DNA from: Actinomycetales bacterium
Lineage (GTDB): Bacteria > Actinomycetota > Actinomycetes > Actinomycetales > Dermatophilaceae
Direction: 5' to 3'
Length of the DNA stretch: 64,000 bases
Assembly (NCBI GenBank): GCA_016710385.1
Contig: JADJVX010000026.1
Location: 258,179 to 322,178, forward strand
The notes beneath the pieces are model-generated. The model had not been told where the DNA came from, did no database searches, and saw only the letters and a list, made by a program, of their open reading frames with translations. Shown one piece after another: positions 35,251 through 44,774 of the stretch. How positions within the stretch are numbered: the stretch's first letter is position 1; each line of letters opens with the position of its first letter. Made by a program: the position numbers and the translations under genes.

Positions 35251-36764
35251 CTCGGCAGCCCAGCCGGAGGAGCAGCGGCAGGTGACCCACCGGCATACCG
35301 GCTGACCATCGACTCCACGTCGATGCCGGTGGCGCTCTTGAGCATGGCGAGCGTCTGGGCGAGGTTGGCCGTCACCTGCTTGGGCAGCGCGCCCGCGCCG
35401 TCGGTCGAGATGACGGTGAGCTGGTCGATGGCGGCCATCGGGGAGGCGACCTCGCGGGCCACCTTGGGCAGCACCTCGACGAGCATCTGCAGGACGGCAG
35501 CCTCGTTGTATTCCGCGAAGGCGGTCGCGCGCTTGGACATCGCCTCGGCTTCGGCCTGCCCGGTGGCCAGGATGGCGGCCGCTTGGGCCTCACCTTCGGC
35601 GCGCAGGGCTTCGGCCTCGGCGGTGCGCTGGGCGCGCGCGGCCTCACCGCGTTTGGCACCCTCGATGGCTGCGGCTTCGGCAAGCGCGGTGCGGCGGGAC
35701 TTCTCGGCCTCACCGGTCAGGCGTGCCGTCTCGGCCTCGGCCTGCGCTGCGGCGATCGCGGCCGCCCGCCGGGCGTCGGCCTGCGCGATGGCGGAGTTGC
35801 GGGCGGCCTCGGCCTCCTGCTCGACCTTGTAGCGCGCTGCGTCGGCGGGCTTGCGCACCTGGGTGTCGAGTTCGCGCTCGCGCAACGCGGCCTGGCGGAC
35901 GGCGACCTTCTCCTGTTCGGTGAGGATGGCCTGGTCGCGGTCGGCCTGAGCCAATGGCCCGGCCGCGGCGGCTTGCGCGGCGGCGGCGTCGGTCTCGGCC
36001 TTGATCTCGGTCTGCTTGAGCACCAGCTCGCGGTGGGCGACGGCGATCTCCTGCTCGGCGGCCAACCGCGCCTGTTCGGCCGCCTGACGGGCGTTGGCCT
36101 CGGCGATGGCGGCGGTCTGCCCCACCCGCGCGGCTTCTGGGCGCCCGAGGTCGGACAAGTAGGTGCCGTCGTCGGTGATGTCCTGGATCTGGAAGGTGTC
36201 GAGCACTAGCCCCTGACCGGTCAGGGAGGTCTCCGACTCGTCGGCGACCCGCTGCGCGAAGGCAGCTCGGTCACGGATGATCTGCTCGACGGTGAGCGAC
36301 CCGACGATCGAGCGCAACGCACCGGCCAGCGTCTCCTGGGTGAAGGTCTCGATTTCGTGCTGCTGGGTCAAGAACCGTTGCGCGGCAGCTCGAATCGAGT
36401 CCTCGTGGCCGCCCACCTTGACCAGGGCCACCCCGTCGAGGTTGAGCTTGACGCCCTGCCCCGACACGGCGCCACGGATCTGCACCATGATCCGACGGCT
36501 GGACAGGTCGAGCACATGCAGGCGCTGCACGAACGGCACGACGAAGATCCCGCCACCCATGACGACCTTCTGGCCGGACAGGTCGGTCGAGATCACACCG
36601 GTCTGGGCGTTGCGGATCTCCTTGCCCTTCTTGCCAGTGACGATGAAGGCCTCGTTCGGCCCGGCCACCTTGTAGCGCTGGGCAATGACCAGCCCGAGCA
36701 ACACGACGACGAAGACGATGCCGACGATGGCCAAGAGCATCGGTGAGACGGGGAGGGTGGACAT
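35205..36764 (-). CDS. Flotillin-like SPFH/band-7 protein
   Basis: A 519-residue protein. One N-terminal membrane segment (about 9-30, MLLAIVGIVFVVVLLGLVIA), an SPFH domain (about 33-205) with GGGIFVVPFVQRLHVLDLSS, and a long Ala/Glu coiled coil (about 215-440) of the flotillin type are visible, followed by a short Ala/Pro/Ser-rich tail. Flotillins form membrane microdomains. The coiled-coil region is rich in GAEAEA-like repeats. Its partner NfeD-like gene lies upstream on the same strand, 203 bases away, separated by a GTATGCC hairpin. The 3' end overlaps the convergent ACT gene by 46 bases. Confidence 0.88.
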   Translation of the reverse strand: MSTLPVSPMLLAIVGIVFVVVLLGLVIAQRYKVAGPNEAFIVTGKKGKEIRNAQTGVISTDLSGQKVVMGGGIFVVPFVQRLHVLDLSSRRIMVQIRGAVSGQGVKLNLDGVALVKVGGHEDSIRAAAQRFLTQQHEIETFTQETLAGALRSIVGSLTVEQIIRDRAAFAQRVADESETSLTGQGLVLDTFQIQDITDDGTYLSDLGRPEAARVGQTAAIAEANARQAAEQARLAAEQEIAVAHRELVLKQTEIKAETDAAAAQAAAAGPLAQADRDQAILTEQEKVAVRQAALRERELDTQVRKPADAARYKVEQEAEAARNSAIAQADARRAAAIAAAQAEAETARLTGEAEKSRRTALAEAAAIEGAKRGEAARAQRTAEAEALRAEGEAQAAAILATGQAEAEAMSKRATAFAEYNEAAVLQMLVEVLPKVAREVASPMAAIDQLTVISTDGAGALPKQVTANLAQTLAMLKSATGIDVESMVSRYAGGSPAAAPPAGLPSQSSAGAAASAGAAA

Positions 36765-36814
36765 GGCGCCTTTCCTTTCGCGCCGCGGCGGGGTGCCGCG
36801 GCAGGGTCGATGGA

Positions 36815-36837
36815 GGTATGCCGTGGCACGGCATACC
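36815..36837 (-). repeat. Inverted GTATGCC pair, perfect 11-bp arms, between nfeD-like gene and flotillin
   Basis: GGTATGCCGTG and CACGGCATACC are separated by a single base, forming a 23-base near-perfect palindrome in the gap after the NfeD-like gene and 51 bases before the flotillin start. It is one of seven such pairs. The gap also holds a run of GGACAGCGA-type repeats (about 36850-36880). Confidence 0.85.
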
Positions 36838-36967
36838 CGGGAAGGGACAGGAGGACAGCGAGGACAGCGAGGACAGCAGGACTGCAGGGACCGCAGGACC
36901 GGGGTGTGCAGGGGGATGGGATGGGAACGGCGGGAGTCGAGCGGGACGGCGCACCCGCCCGGGTCGC

Positions 36968-37528
36968 TCAGCTCGGCCGGTCTTGAGGTGACAGGGCCGC
37001 GACGGTCACGGCGGTCGGCGAGTCGACCGCTGTCACGACGATCGACGTGCCGGCCGGCAGCGGCCGGTCACAGCGGGCGTTGAGTCGGGTGAGCTGGCCA
37101 CCCACGGTGAGGCCCACCTGGCCGAGTCCATGGGGTGGGATCTCGGAGATGACCGAGCCACGGTGCCCAACCAGGGATTCGGAGCGGACGGTGGCGTCAG
37201 TGCCACCCCGCATGAGGGTCTTGGTGAGCCAACCGGCCAGGCCGCCCACGGCGACACCCGCGAGCAGGCCGCCGCCGATCGCCAATGGCGTTGCACCGGT
37301 GGCCGATTCGATGCCAGCCCCGGCGAACCCGAAGGCGGCCAGGAAGCCCGACACGGCAGCGCCACTGAGAAAGGTGCCTGCGAGGTCACCGCCGAGGAAC
37401 TCGCCGCCGACGCTGTGTGCATCGAGGGCGCCGACGGCACCGAAGGCCCCGTCGAGAAGATCTCCCGCGATCAGTGAGACAAGCAACAGCAGCAGTCCGA
37501 CGCCTCCGATGACGAGGAATGCGGTCAT
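36968..37528 (-). CDS. NfeD-like membrane protein
   Basis: A 186-residue protein with an N-terminal hydrophobic region (membrane segments about 3-22, 58-74 and 82-102) and a C-terminal small beta-barrel (about 115-180: SESLVGHRGSVISEIPPHGL, then SIVVTAVDSPTAVTVAAL) of the NfeD/OB-fold kind. Such proteins work with SPFH/flotillin proteins, which is what the neighbouring gene encodes. The soluble domain probably binds or shapes the flotillin assembly. The membrane part has the extra glycine-rich loop DGAFGAVGALDAHSVGGEFL seen in YqiJ/OB-fold relatives. Confidence 0.75.
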   Translation of the reverse strand: MTAFLVIGGVGLLLLLVSLIAGDLLDGAFGAVGALDAHSVGGEFLGGDLAGTFLSGAAVSGFLAAFGFAGAGIESATGATPLAIGGGLLAGVAVGGLAGWLTKTLMRGGTDATVRSESLVGHRGSVISEIPPHGLGQVGLTVGGQLTRLNARCDRPLPAGTSIVVTAVDSPTAVTVAALSPQDRPS

Positions 37529-37644
37529 CTGTCACGAGCTCCAGTCAGGGCCGCCGACCGACGCCACCGTGGCGCCTCTCCAGCCCATTGCCGCTGAGAC
37601 GGCGCGAGGCGTCGGCCGGTTCCACCGACTTTCGTGCCGGCGCG

Positions 37645-38976
37645 TCAGCTCGACGGCGGCGTGCCTGGAGCGGGGTTCGACGTGCCGTGCGCGGCGGCTT
37701 CCGCGGCGGCTTCCGCGGCGGCTTCCGCTGCCGCTTCGGCCGCGACGGCCTTGCGGACCACCGGCATGACGGTCAGCCCCTGCACTGCGATCGTGAAGAG
37801 CACCACGGCATACGTGGCCGTCACGAGGGTGGGGCGATACGGCGAGGGAGGCAGCCCGAGCGCCAGGCTGATCGCGATCCCGCCGCGCAGGCCACCCCAG
37901 GTGAGCATGCGGATGGTCCATGGCCCATAGCCGTCGCGGGATCGCACGAGGAACATCGGCAGCGCCACCGAGACGAACCGGGCCACCAGCGCGACGGCGA
38001 TCATGACGACGCCCGCGCCGATCTGTGCGCCGGAGGTCGGCGTGAGGATGACGTCGAGACCGATGAAGGCGAAGAGCAAGATGTTGAGCACCTGGTCGAG
38101 GGTCTCCCAGAAGCCTTCGACGTGGTGCCGGGTCTCTGCGGCGAAGGCACGCTCCTTGCCGGCGGAGACGATGAGACCGGCGACGACCATGGCCAGCGGC
38201 CCACTCATCGAGGTCTGGACGCAGACGCCGTAGCCGACGACCACGGTGGTCAGGGTGATGAGCACCTCTACTGCATGACTGTCGATCGTCTTGCAGAGCC
38301 AGTAACACGCGTAACCCAGGAGCGCCCCGAACGCCATCCCGCCGAGCGCTTCCTGGGCGAAGACGGTGAGGGCACCGGTCAGGCTCGCCTCGACGTGCGA
38401 GGTGCCGACGCCGGCGGCTGCCGCGATGACCAGGTAGAAGACGACGCCCACGCCGTCGTTGAAGAGGCTCTCACCGGCGATGAGGGTCTCGACCTTCTTG
38501 GGCACCTTGGCGCGCTTGAGCATGTCGAGCACAGCCACCGGGTCGGTCGGGGAGAGCAGTGCGCCGAAGAGGAGGGACCACAACAGCGGCACGTCGAGAC
38601 CGACCAGCCGGAAGACTCCCCAGGCGGCGAACCCGATGAGCACCGTGCTGATCGCCGTCGACAGGAACGCGAAGGTGAGGATGCCGGCGCGCAACCGCAC
38701 CAACAACCGCGCATCCAGGCTCATCGCGCCGGCGAAGAGCAGGAACGACAGGATCCCGTTGAGGACGAACGCCGTGAAGTCGAGGGTCTGCAACAGCTCG
38801 GTCGCCAGGGGTCGCAAACCGAAGGTCCAGCCCGCGATGTCGAAGGTGATGAGCAGCACCGAGGCCATCGCGCCCGCCAAGGTCACCCCGACGGTCGTCG
38901 GGATCCGGGTGAACCTCTCGTTGGCCCAGGCGAGCAGGGCCGACACGCACATGAGGACCGCGAGGGCAGTGAGCAC
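37645..38976 (-). CDS. Na+/H+ antiporter of the CPA1 (NhaP/NHE) family
   Basis: A 443-residue transporter with about 12 membrane helices. Key features are LLFGALLSPTDPVAVLDMLK, GESLFNDGVGVVFYLVIAAA (the conserved NDxxG ion site), FIGLDVILTP and RMLTWGGLRGGIAISLALGL. It exchanges Na+ (or K+) for H+ across the membrane. The C-terminal tail is an AAEAAAEAAAEAAAE run made from a 12-base repeat (about 37690-37735). GTG 38976 is chosen as the start; the frame stays open to 39075 but that would overlap the divergent NUDIX gene. Substrate ion is not determinable from sequence. Confidence 0.88.
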   Translation of the reverse strand: MLTALAVLMCVSALLAWANERFTRIPTTVGVTLAGAMASVLLITFDIAGWTFGLRPLATELLQTLDFTAFVLNGILSFLLFAGAMSLDARLLVRLRAGILTFAFLSTAISTVLIGFAAWGVFRLVGLDVPLLWSLLFGALLSPTDPVAVLDMLKRAKVPKKVETLIAGESLFNDGVGVVFYLVIAAAAGVGTSHVEASLTGALTVFAQEALGGMAFGALLGYACYWLCKTIDSHAVEVLITLTTVVVGYGVCVQTSMSGPLAMVVAGLIVSAGKERAFAAETRHHVEGFWETLDQVLNILLFAFIGLDVILTPTSGAQIGAGVVMIAVALVARFVSVALPMFLVRSRDGYGPWTIRMLTWGGLRGGIAISLALGLPPSPYRPTLVTATYAVVLFTIAVQGLTVMPVVRKAVAAEAAAEAAAEAAAEAAAHGTSNPAPGTPPSS

Positions 38977-39073
38977 GTCGGGAGCGTAGTCCTTCGCCCC
39001 GCGACGCAGCCCACCCGAGCAAGCAATCTCACGGCCGCAGCGAGGCTGCCGGGGCGGCATACAGTGTCGTGCC

Positions 39074-39589
39074 ATGACGGACTACGACGCTGGGTATGCC
39101 GGTGCGCTGGCGTGGGATGGACTGCCCGGGATTCCGGCGTCGGCCGGGGCGCTCGTCTGGGACGACTCCGGCCGGCTGCTCCTGCTGGCCCCGACCTACA
39201 AGACCGGGTGGACCATCCCCGGCGGGGTCATGGAATCGACCGGCGAGACCCCGTGGGAGGCCTGCCGGCGCGAGGTCTTCGAGGAGACCGGGCTCACCGT
39301 GACCCGTGGCCGGTTGGCCGCGGTCGACACCCGGCCGGCCAAGCCGCGCAAGGCGATGGGGTTGCGGTTCCTCTTCGACTGCGCGCCGTTCTCCGCCGAG
39401 GCCGCCGCCGGAGTCGTCGTCCAGGTCGAGGAGGTCCGCGAATACCGGTTCGTCGAGCCCGAGGCCGCGTTGCCGCTGCTGCGCCCGGCCGTGCGCCGGC
39501 GGGTCGCGTCGGCTTTGGCGGCGCGGGCTGCCGGCACCGGCTGCGTCTACCTGCAGGACGGTATGCCGGTCGACGGGGTCAGCGCGTGA
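39074..39589 (+). CDS. NUDIX hydrolase
   Basis: A 171-residue protein with a NUDIX box GGVMESTGETPWEACRREVF followed by EETGL (about residues 50-75), the metal-binding catalytic helix that cleaves nucleoside diphosphates linked to other groups. The box has one extra residue before the GE (ESTGE), as in related actinobacterial NUDIX proteins with ANGE-type spacing. Substrate unknown. Its stop overlaps the GTG start of the aminotransferase-like gene, so they form a two-gene unit. Confidence 0.88.
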   Translation: MTDYDAGYAGALAWDGLPGIPASAGALVWDDSGRLLLLAPTYKTGWTIPGGVMESTGETPWEACRREVFEETGLTVTRGRLAAVDTRPAKPRKAMGLRFLFDCAPFSAEAAAGVVVQVEEVREYRFVEPEAALPLLRPAVRRRVASALAARAAGTGCVYLQDGMPVDGVSA

Positions 39590-40824
39590 CACCGGGTCCC
39601 GACGCGGCATACGACGTCGAACGGGTGCGCGCGCACTTCCCGGCGCTGGCCGCGGGTGCGGCGCACTTCGATGCCCCGGGCGGCACCCAGACCCCCGACG
39701 TGGTGGCCGAGGCGGTGCGCGACACCCTGCTCGCGCCGATCGCCAACCGCGGCGCGGTGACGCCGGCCGAGCAGCGCGCCGAGGCCGTGGTCGGCGAGTG
39801 CCGGGCCGCCCTCGGTGACCTGCTGGGCGCCGATCCGCGCGGAATCGTCTTCGGGCGCAGCGCAACTGCGCTGACCTATGACCTCTCGCGGGCGCTGGCC
39901 CGCACCTGGGCGCCGGGCGATGAGGTCGTCGTCACGCGGTTGGATCACGACGCCAATGTGCGGCCGTGGGTGCAGGCCGCTGCCGCGGTCGGGGCGGTCG
40001 TGCGGTGGGCCGATTTCGACCCCGCGACCGGCGAACTCCCGGTGGAGGCGGTGGCGTCGCTGCTGTCGCCGCGCACTCGGCTGGTCGCGGTGACGGCCGC
40101 GAGCAATCTCATCGGCACCCGCCCGCCGGTCGCCCAGATCGCGCGGGCCGCCCATGCGGTCGGCGCGTTGGTGTGGGTCGACGGGGTGCACGCGACGGCG
40201 CATGCATCGGTCGACGTCGCCCGCCTCGGAGCGGACTTCTGGGCCTGCTCGCCCTATAAGTTCCTCGGGCCGCACTGCGGTGTCGTCGCGGCGGCGCCCA
40301 CGCTGCTGGAGGGCCTGCGGATGGACAAGCTGCTGCCCTCGACCGACGATGTGCCCGAGCGCTTCGAACTCGGCACGCTGCCCTACGAACTCATGGCCGG
40401 CACGACCGCTGCGGTCGACTTCCTCGCCGGGCTCGCACCCTCCGCGGCACCCGATGGGTCCCGCCCCGACCGGCGCGCGCGTCTGCTCGCTTCGTATGCC
40501 GTGTTGGAGGCGCACGAGGACCGGTTGCGTTCGCGTCTGGAGCCGGTGCTGCGGGAGTTGCCCGGCGTCACGGTCTATTCGAACGCCGCGGCCCGGACCC
40601 CGACCATGCTGTTCCGGATTGCCGGGTGGGATTCCCAGGACGTGCGAAAGGCGTTGGCGGACCGGGCCATCAACGCGCCGGCCGGGCACTTCTATGCGAT
40701 CGAGTGCTCTCGTCATCTGGGGTTGGCCGACGCGGGAGGCGTGCGGGTCGGACTGGCGCCCTATTCGAACGATGACGACATCGACCGCCTCATCACGGCG
40801 CTGCGCGAGATCACCCGATCCTGA
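39586..40824 (+). CDS. Cysteine desulfurase-like class V aminotransferase
   Basis: A 412-residue PLP enzyme of the class V fold. Visible features are YLPLL-like N-terminus (VRAHFPALAAGAAHFDAPGG), FGRSATALTYDLSRALARTW, TRLDHDANVRPWVQAA (cofactor pocket), VWVDGVHATAHASVDVARLG and the PLP lysine in FWACSPYKFLGPHCGVV. Relatives are annotated as cysteine desulfurase-like VC1184-family proteins; it lacks an evident active-site cysteine loop, so sulphur transfer is unproven. Start is GTG 39586, coupled to the NUDIX stop (GTGA). Its 3' end marks the last GTATGCC copy (40494) before the acquired-looking region. Confidence 0.82.
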   Translation: MTPGPDAAYDVERVRAHFPALAAGAAHFDAPGGTQTPDVVAEAVRDTLLAPIANRGAVTPAEQRAEAVVGECRAALGDLLGADPRGIVFGRSATALTYDLSRALARTWAPGDEVVVTRLDHDANVRPWVQAAAAVGAVVRWADFDPATGELPVEAVASLLSPRTRLVAVTAASNLIGTRPPVAQIARAAHAVGALVWVDGVHATAHASVDVARLGADFWACSPYKFLGPHCGVVAAAPTLLEGLRMDKLLPSTDDVPERFELGTLPYELMAGTTAAVDFLAGLAPSAAPDGSRPDRRARLLASYAVLEAHEDRLRSRLEPVLRELPGVTVYSNAAARTPTMLFRIAGWDSQDVRKALADRAINAPAGHFYAIECSRHLGLADAGGVRVGLAPYSNDDDIDRLITALREITRS

Positions 40825-40992
40825 TCGCTTCGGCCCGTCGCAGCCTAACGGGGACGGGCCACGCGTTTGGCAGGGCGCCACGACGACCTCATCCCAGCGA
40901 TTCTGATCTTCTTGGCCGGCGGAATTGCTTACTCGGTCTGGAACGATGGGCTTAGTGGTGGGCTTTGCGGTGTCACCGGATAGGTTGCTGCC

Positions 40993-41430
40993 ATGAGCGC
41001 TGAGGTTAGCCGGGCAATGCTCACCGTCGCACTTGCACTTGTCACGGCCGGTTGCACAGGCAACCCATCCGACACGAAGTCAACGCCGTCGGTTTCACTG
41101 ACGAGCGAAGTGACGGTTTCCAAGGGTGATGCCGAGCAGGTAGCGACACAAGTTGGGGTGCTAGAGACTGATCCGGCTGCTTTGGTCGCCGCCGCCTCGG
41201 GCGTCACAGCGGATCAGGCCAGGCAGGCATTTCCCCCCGGCACGAAAGTCGAGGCGGCACCAACCACGTGGTCACCGGACGGAACCGGCTTGGGCGGAAC
41301 GATCCAGATCGTCGTCCAACCACCTAGTACTACGTCAGTGACCTACCTCGCTGTCATGGTCAAGGAGGCTGGCACATGGAAAGTGCTTGCAACCGTCCCC
41401 GTAGACGCAGCGAGCCCGGGGACGTCATGA
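40993..41430 (+). CDS. Secreted lipoprotein, function unknown
   Basis: A 145-residue protein with a lipoprotein signal: hydrophobic core MLTVALALVTAGC, lipidated Cys21. The mature part has no recognised family; a C-terminal stretch (VTYLAVMVKEAGTWKVLATV) looks like a small beta-sandwich typical of extracellular domains. It overlaps the split alpha/beta hydrolase gene (ATGA at 41427-41430), so the two were once one operon. Third-position G+C is lower than in flanking genes and no GTATGCC word occurs, in keeping with later arrival. Confidence 0.7.
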   Translation: MSAEVSRAMLTVALALVTAGCTGNPSDTKSTPSVSLTSEVTVSKGDAEQVATQVGVLETDPAALVAAASGVTADQARQAFPPGTKVEAAPTTWSPDGTGLGGTIQIVVQPPSTTSVTYLAVMVKEAGTWKVLATVPVDAASPGTS

Positions 41431-41713
41431 CCTCCCGGCGCTTGCTAGCGATTGCCCTCACTTTGCTGGCGGCGTTCACGACGGCACATCCGGCTGTGGC
41501 GGCGCCTGCGGCGTCCGAACCGAGTTCATGGAATTGTGGCGCCAAAGCTCTCGAGTTGGACGATGTTCGCGTTGAACTGGCGCCCATCAACCCCGCTGAA
41601 CGGACACCTCAGGGCCATACCATCAAGCCGACGTCGGCGGGTGGTTCCTGGGTTCCAGTGATCCTGGTGCACGGCTGGGTATCGCAGTCCACCCACCCGA
41701 CCCACGGGGGGGT

Positions 41714-43161
41714 GTCAGATGGTCTGTGTAAGGGGTGGGTCTCTATCTGAAGGAGATTGACTAGTGAGCATGGCCAAGTTGAAGAACCGCGAACAGGTCG
41801 AGCCTGAGGCTCGGCGGCTGCGGCGGGAGTTGTTCACCGACGAGATGCTGGATCAGTTGATGGCGGCCACGGATGAGCGCGGCCTGTCCTTGACGGGTGA
41901 GGGCGGGTTCCTGCCGGAGATGATCAAGGCCGTTCTCGAGCGCGGGATGGAAGCTGAGTTGACCGACCACCTCGGCTATGAGAAGGGTGACCGTGCCGGT
42001 CACGGGTCCGGGAACTCCCGCAACGGGACCACCCCGAAGACGCTCGGCACGGAGGTCGGTGACATCGACCTGGAGCAGCCGCGGGACCGGAACTCCACGT
42101 TCGCGTCGGTGCTGGTACCCAAGGGCGCCCGCCGGCTGGGTGGCCTGGAGGACATGATCATCAGCCTGTACGCCGGCGGGATGACGATCCGCGACATCCA
42201 GCACCACCTCGCCGCCACGCTCGGAACGGAGTTGTCGCACGAGACGATCAGCAAGGTCACTGACGCCGTGGCCGAGGAAGTCATCGCGTGGCAAACCCGC
42301 CCGTTGGAGGCGTTCTACCCGGTGATCTACCTCGACGCGCTGATGGTCAAGATCCGCGACGGCGCGCACGTGAGCAACCGGGCCGCGCACATCGCCGTCG
42401 GTGTCGACATGGACGGCATCAAGCACGTCCTGGGCATCTGGATCCAAGCCAGCGAGGGAGCGAAGTTCTGGGCCGGGGTATGCGCCGAACTGGCCAACCG
42501 CGGCGTCAAGGACGTCCTGATCGTCTGCTGCGACGGCCTCACCGGCTTCCCCGAGGCCATCGAAACGACCTGGCGGGAAGCGATGGTCCAAACCTGCGTG
42601 GTGCACCTGATCCGGGCCTCGATGCGGTTCGTGTCCTACAGCGACCGGAAGGCCGTCGCCGCGCTGCTCAAGCCGATCTACACTGCGGCCACCGAGGACG
42701 CCGCCTTGATGGCGCTGACCACCTTCACGGACTCCGCCCTGGGCAAGAAGTACCCCGCCGCCCTCGCCTCCTGGGAGAACGCGTGGGACCGGTTCACCCC
42801 GTTCCTGGCGTTCGGGCCCGCGCTACGCAAGGTCATCTACACCACGAACGCGATCGAGTCGCTGAACTACCAGCTCCGCAAGATCATCAAGAACCGCGGC
42901 CACTTCCCCAACGACACCGCCGCGATCAAGCTGCTGTGGCTGGCCATCCGCAACATCGAGGACAAACGCGCCCGAGAACGCGCCAAAGAAGCTGGCCTAC
43001 CCAGAGGCCACTCCCGCAAGGCCCCCGGCAAACTCGTCGAAGGCTCCGTCATCCAAGGCTGGAAAGCAGCCCTGGGCGAACTCTCCCTCGTCTACCCCGA
43101 CCGCATCAACACCTACCTCTAACACCCCCACGACCAACCCTGCTTACACAGACAACTTGAC
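41714..43161 (+). mobile_element. IS256-family insertion sequence
   Basis: The ends are imperfect inverted repeats: left GTCAGATGGTCTGTGTAAG (from 41714) and, complementary at the right end, GTCAAGTTGTCTGTGTAAG (to 43161), sharing GTCTGTGTAAG. Between them lies a single full-length transposase. The element interrupts the secreted hydrolase gene. I could not find a clear 8-9 base target duplication at these borders, so the exact ends may be a few bases off or flanking DNA has been lost since insertion. Confidence 0.8.
41764..43122 (+). CDS. IS256-family (mutator-like) transposase
   Basis: A 452-residue DDE transposase. The N-terminal region includes AELTDHLGYEKGDRAGHGSG and NSRNGTTPKTLGTEVGDIDL; catalytic acids sit in VIYLDALMVKIRDG (first Asp), VLIVCCDGLTGFPEAIET (second Asp) and IYTTNAIESLNYQLRKI (Glu). 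It is intact and of normal family length (about 400-450). A ribosome binding site (AAGGAG, 41750) precedes GTG/ATG starts; the ATG at 41770 is a possible alternative. The element could still be mobile. Confidence 0.93.
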   Translation: MSMAKLKNREQVEPEARRLRRELFTDEMLDQLMAATDERGLSLTGEGGFLPEMIKAVLERGMEAELTDHLGYEKGDRAGHGSGNSRNGTTPKTLGTEVGDIDLEQPRDRNSTFASVLVPKGARRLGGLEDMIISLYAGGMTIRDIQHHLAATLGTELSHETISKVTDAVAEEVIAWQTRPLEAFYPVIYLDALMVKIRDGAHVSNRAAHIAVGVDMDGIKHVLGIWIQASEGAKFWAGVCAELANRGVKDVLIVCCDGLTGFPEAIETTWREAMVQTCVVHLIRASMRFVSYSDRKAVAALLKPIYTAATEDAALMALTTFTDSALGKKYPAALASWENAWDRFTPFLAFGPALRKVIYTTNAIESLNYQLRKIIKNRGHFPNDTAAIKLLWLAIRNIEDKRARERAKEAGLPRGHSRKAPGKLVEGSVIQGWKAALGELSLVYPDRINTYL

Positions 43162-44774
43162 AACCTCGACCACGGACGGAAACCCCAACCTGGCCGGCGC
43201 CTTCTCGCACATGGTGGACCTCACCGCGAACAAGATGGGCAAAGCAGACGTGCCTCGATCGCTGGTCGGCCAACTCCAAGACGTACCTGGTGCGGCCGTG
43301 TTCACCTTCGATTACCACCCGTACTCAGGCCGCTGGGTCACCGACTCTCACTTGGGACCGGCGCTCGGCAAAGTCATCGATTGCCTCGCAAAGGCATCCG
43401 GCCAAGAAGTCATCGTCGTCGGACACTCCATGGGCGGCCTTGTCGCACGTTACGCTGCCGCAAACCCAGACCGGAGCGGGGTCATCGGCGAGATCATCAC
43501 GCTGGGCACCCCCAGCATCGGATCCATCGCGGCAAGACTCACTGACAGCGCCATCTCGGCAGGCTCGCTGCTATTCAAGCAACTGGTCATCCTGCGACTC
43601 ATCCTGTCCATATGCGGTCAAGTCAGCACTAACAGTCTCGACGGAGGCTCCCTGTGCGCGCTCCTGCCGCCCCCGGTCCGAGCCTTCGATTCAGAAGCTG
43701 GACGCGCATTGCGCGCCGGGTCGACCGAGCTCGGGCAACTCAAGCCCATCCCAGCGGCCATCCCGGTGAACGCACTTGCGGGGTCCACCGACTTTCAAGT
43801 CCGGAAGGTCGGATGGTTCAGCTTCCCCTGGGAGACAGACACCATTCCGGTCGGAGATGTGATCGTCACCGAAAACTCCGCCGTCGCAGGAGCAACCGTG
43901 TCCAAGACCGTTTCCTGCGCATATCAACTGTCCCCAGTCCGAGCCGGCGTCGATCAAGCCGGCCTCATCCTCAAACTCACGACTGCCAACGACGTAGCCG
44001 GCGCCCCACTCGGGGCCTTCTCCGGTCCCTGCTTCCATACCAGCCTGATGCGAAGCATCGAACTCTCCAACGAAGTTCTGGGCGCAGTCAACGACTACAT
44101 CAACCCCCGCATGACTGGCCAGCAGATTCAAAACGCCACCATCCCGGCAGGGAGCTGCGGAACGGCATCAGACAAGGGCTGGCCTCAGGACCGGCCGATC
44201 ACACTCCGAAACGGCCGCGGCACAACAATCGAGCACCCGGAAACGGACCACGGCGCCAGCATCCTCGACATCCGGATCGTCGGCCGAGCAGACATGGACC
44301 GCGACGGGCGGGAGGACTTCGTTCTGGCCTACCGCTGCGCAGGCAGCACCCCGGAGATGTGCTGCGCAGGTCAGGGCTCCGTGAGAATCTTCGTTGGCAT
44401 CTTTGCTGAGGGTCCTGGCGGCCGGCTGACGCGGAGCTTGCCGGTCTACTTCGGGGGTGAATCGCGACCCGGCGGCGAATTCGGCCCAGCGGACCACACC
44501 ATCTCCGAAGTCCGCCTCGACGGCCGCACCCTGATCACCACTGAACACATTCTCTACCCCGATTCGTACACGCCCGAGCAAGTAGGCGGCGACCCCCAGG
44601 CGCCGATCACGATCAGATCCACACTCGAGGGCACCGCGTGGGTCTCCAAGTGAGGCTTCGGCACCAACCCGTATGACCGTGGCATCGGGCGTATCACCGA
44701 CGGCATACCGGCCTCTTTGGGTCTGACACCGAGGGCAGCAGGCTCTCGGGGCAACTCGAAAGGTGTTCTCTCCC

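Larger units (their letters stand above)
41427..44653 (+). pseudogene. Secreted alpha/beta hydrolase (lipase/PGAP1-like) split by IS256-family element
   Basis: The N-terminal part (41427 to about 41710) has a signal peptide (MTSRRLLAIALTLLAAFTTA...AVA) and the oxyanion start VPVILVHGWVSQSTHP. The remainder resumes about 43160 with TDGNPNLAGAFSHMVDLT and continues 490 residues: nucleophile elbow VIVVGHSMGGLVARYAA, GTPSIGSIAARLTDSAI, and a C-terminal region with DMDRDGREDFVLAYR (FG-GAP/EF-hand-like). The transposable element interrupts between the HG motif and the GxSxG nucleophile, so a normal product cannot be made. An internal start could yield the C-terminal piece, but without its signal and oxyanion loop. 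Confidence 0.8.

Noticed and set aside
41690..43175. Target-site duplication for the IS256-family element
   Set aside because: Flanking 8-9 bases on the left (about 41706-41713) and right (about 43162-43170) do not match; similar CGACC-CACGG words are offset and too far to be confident.
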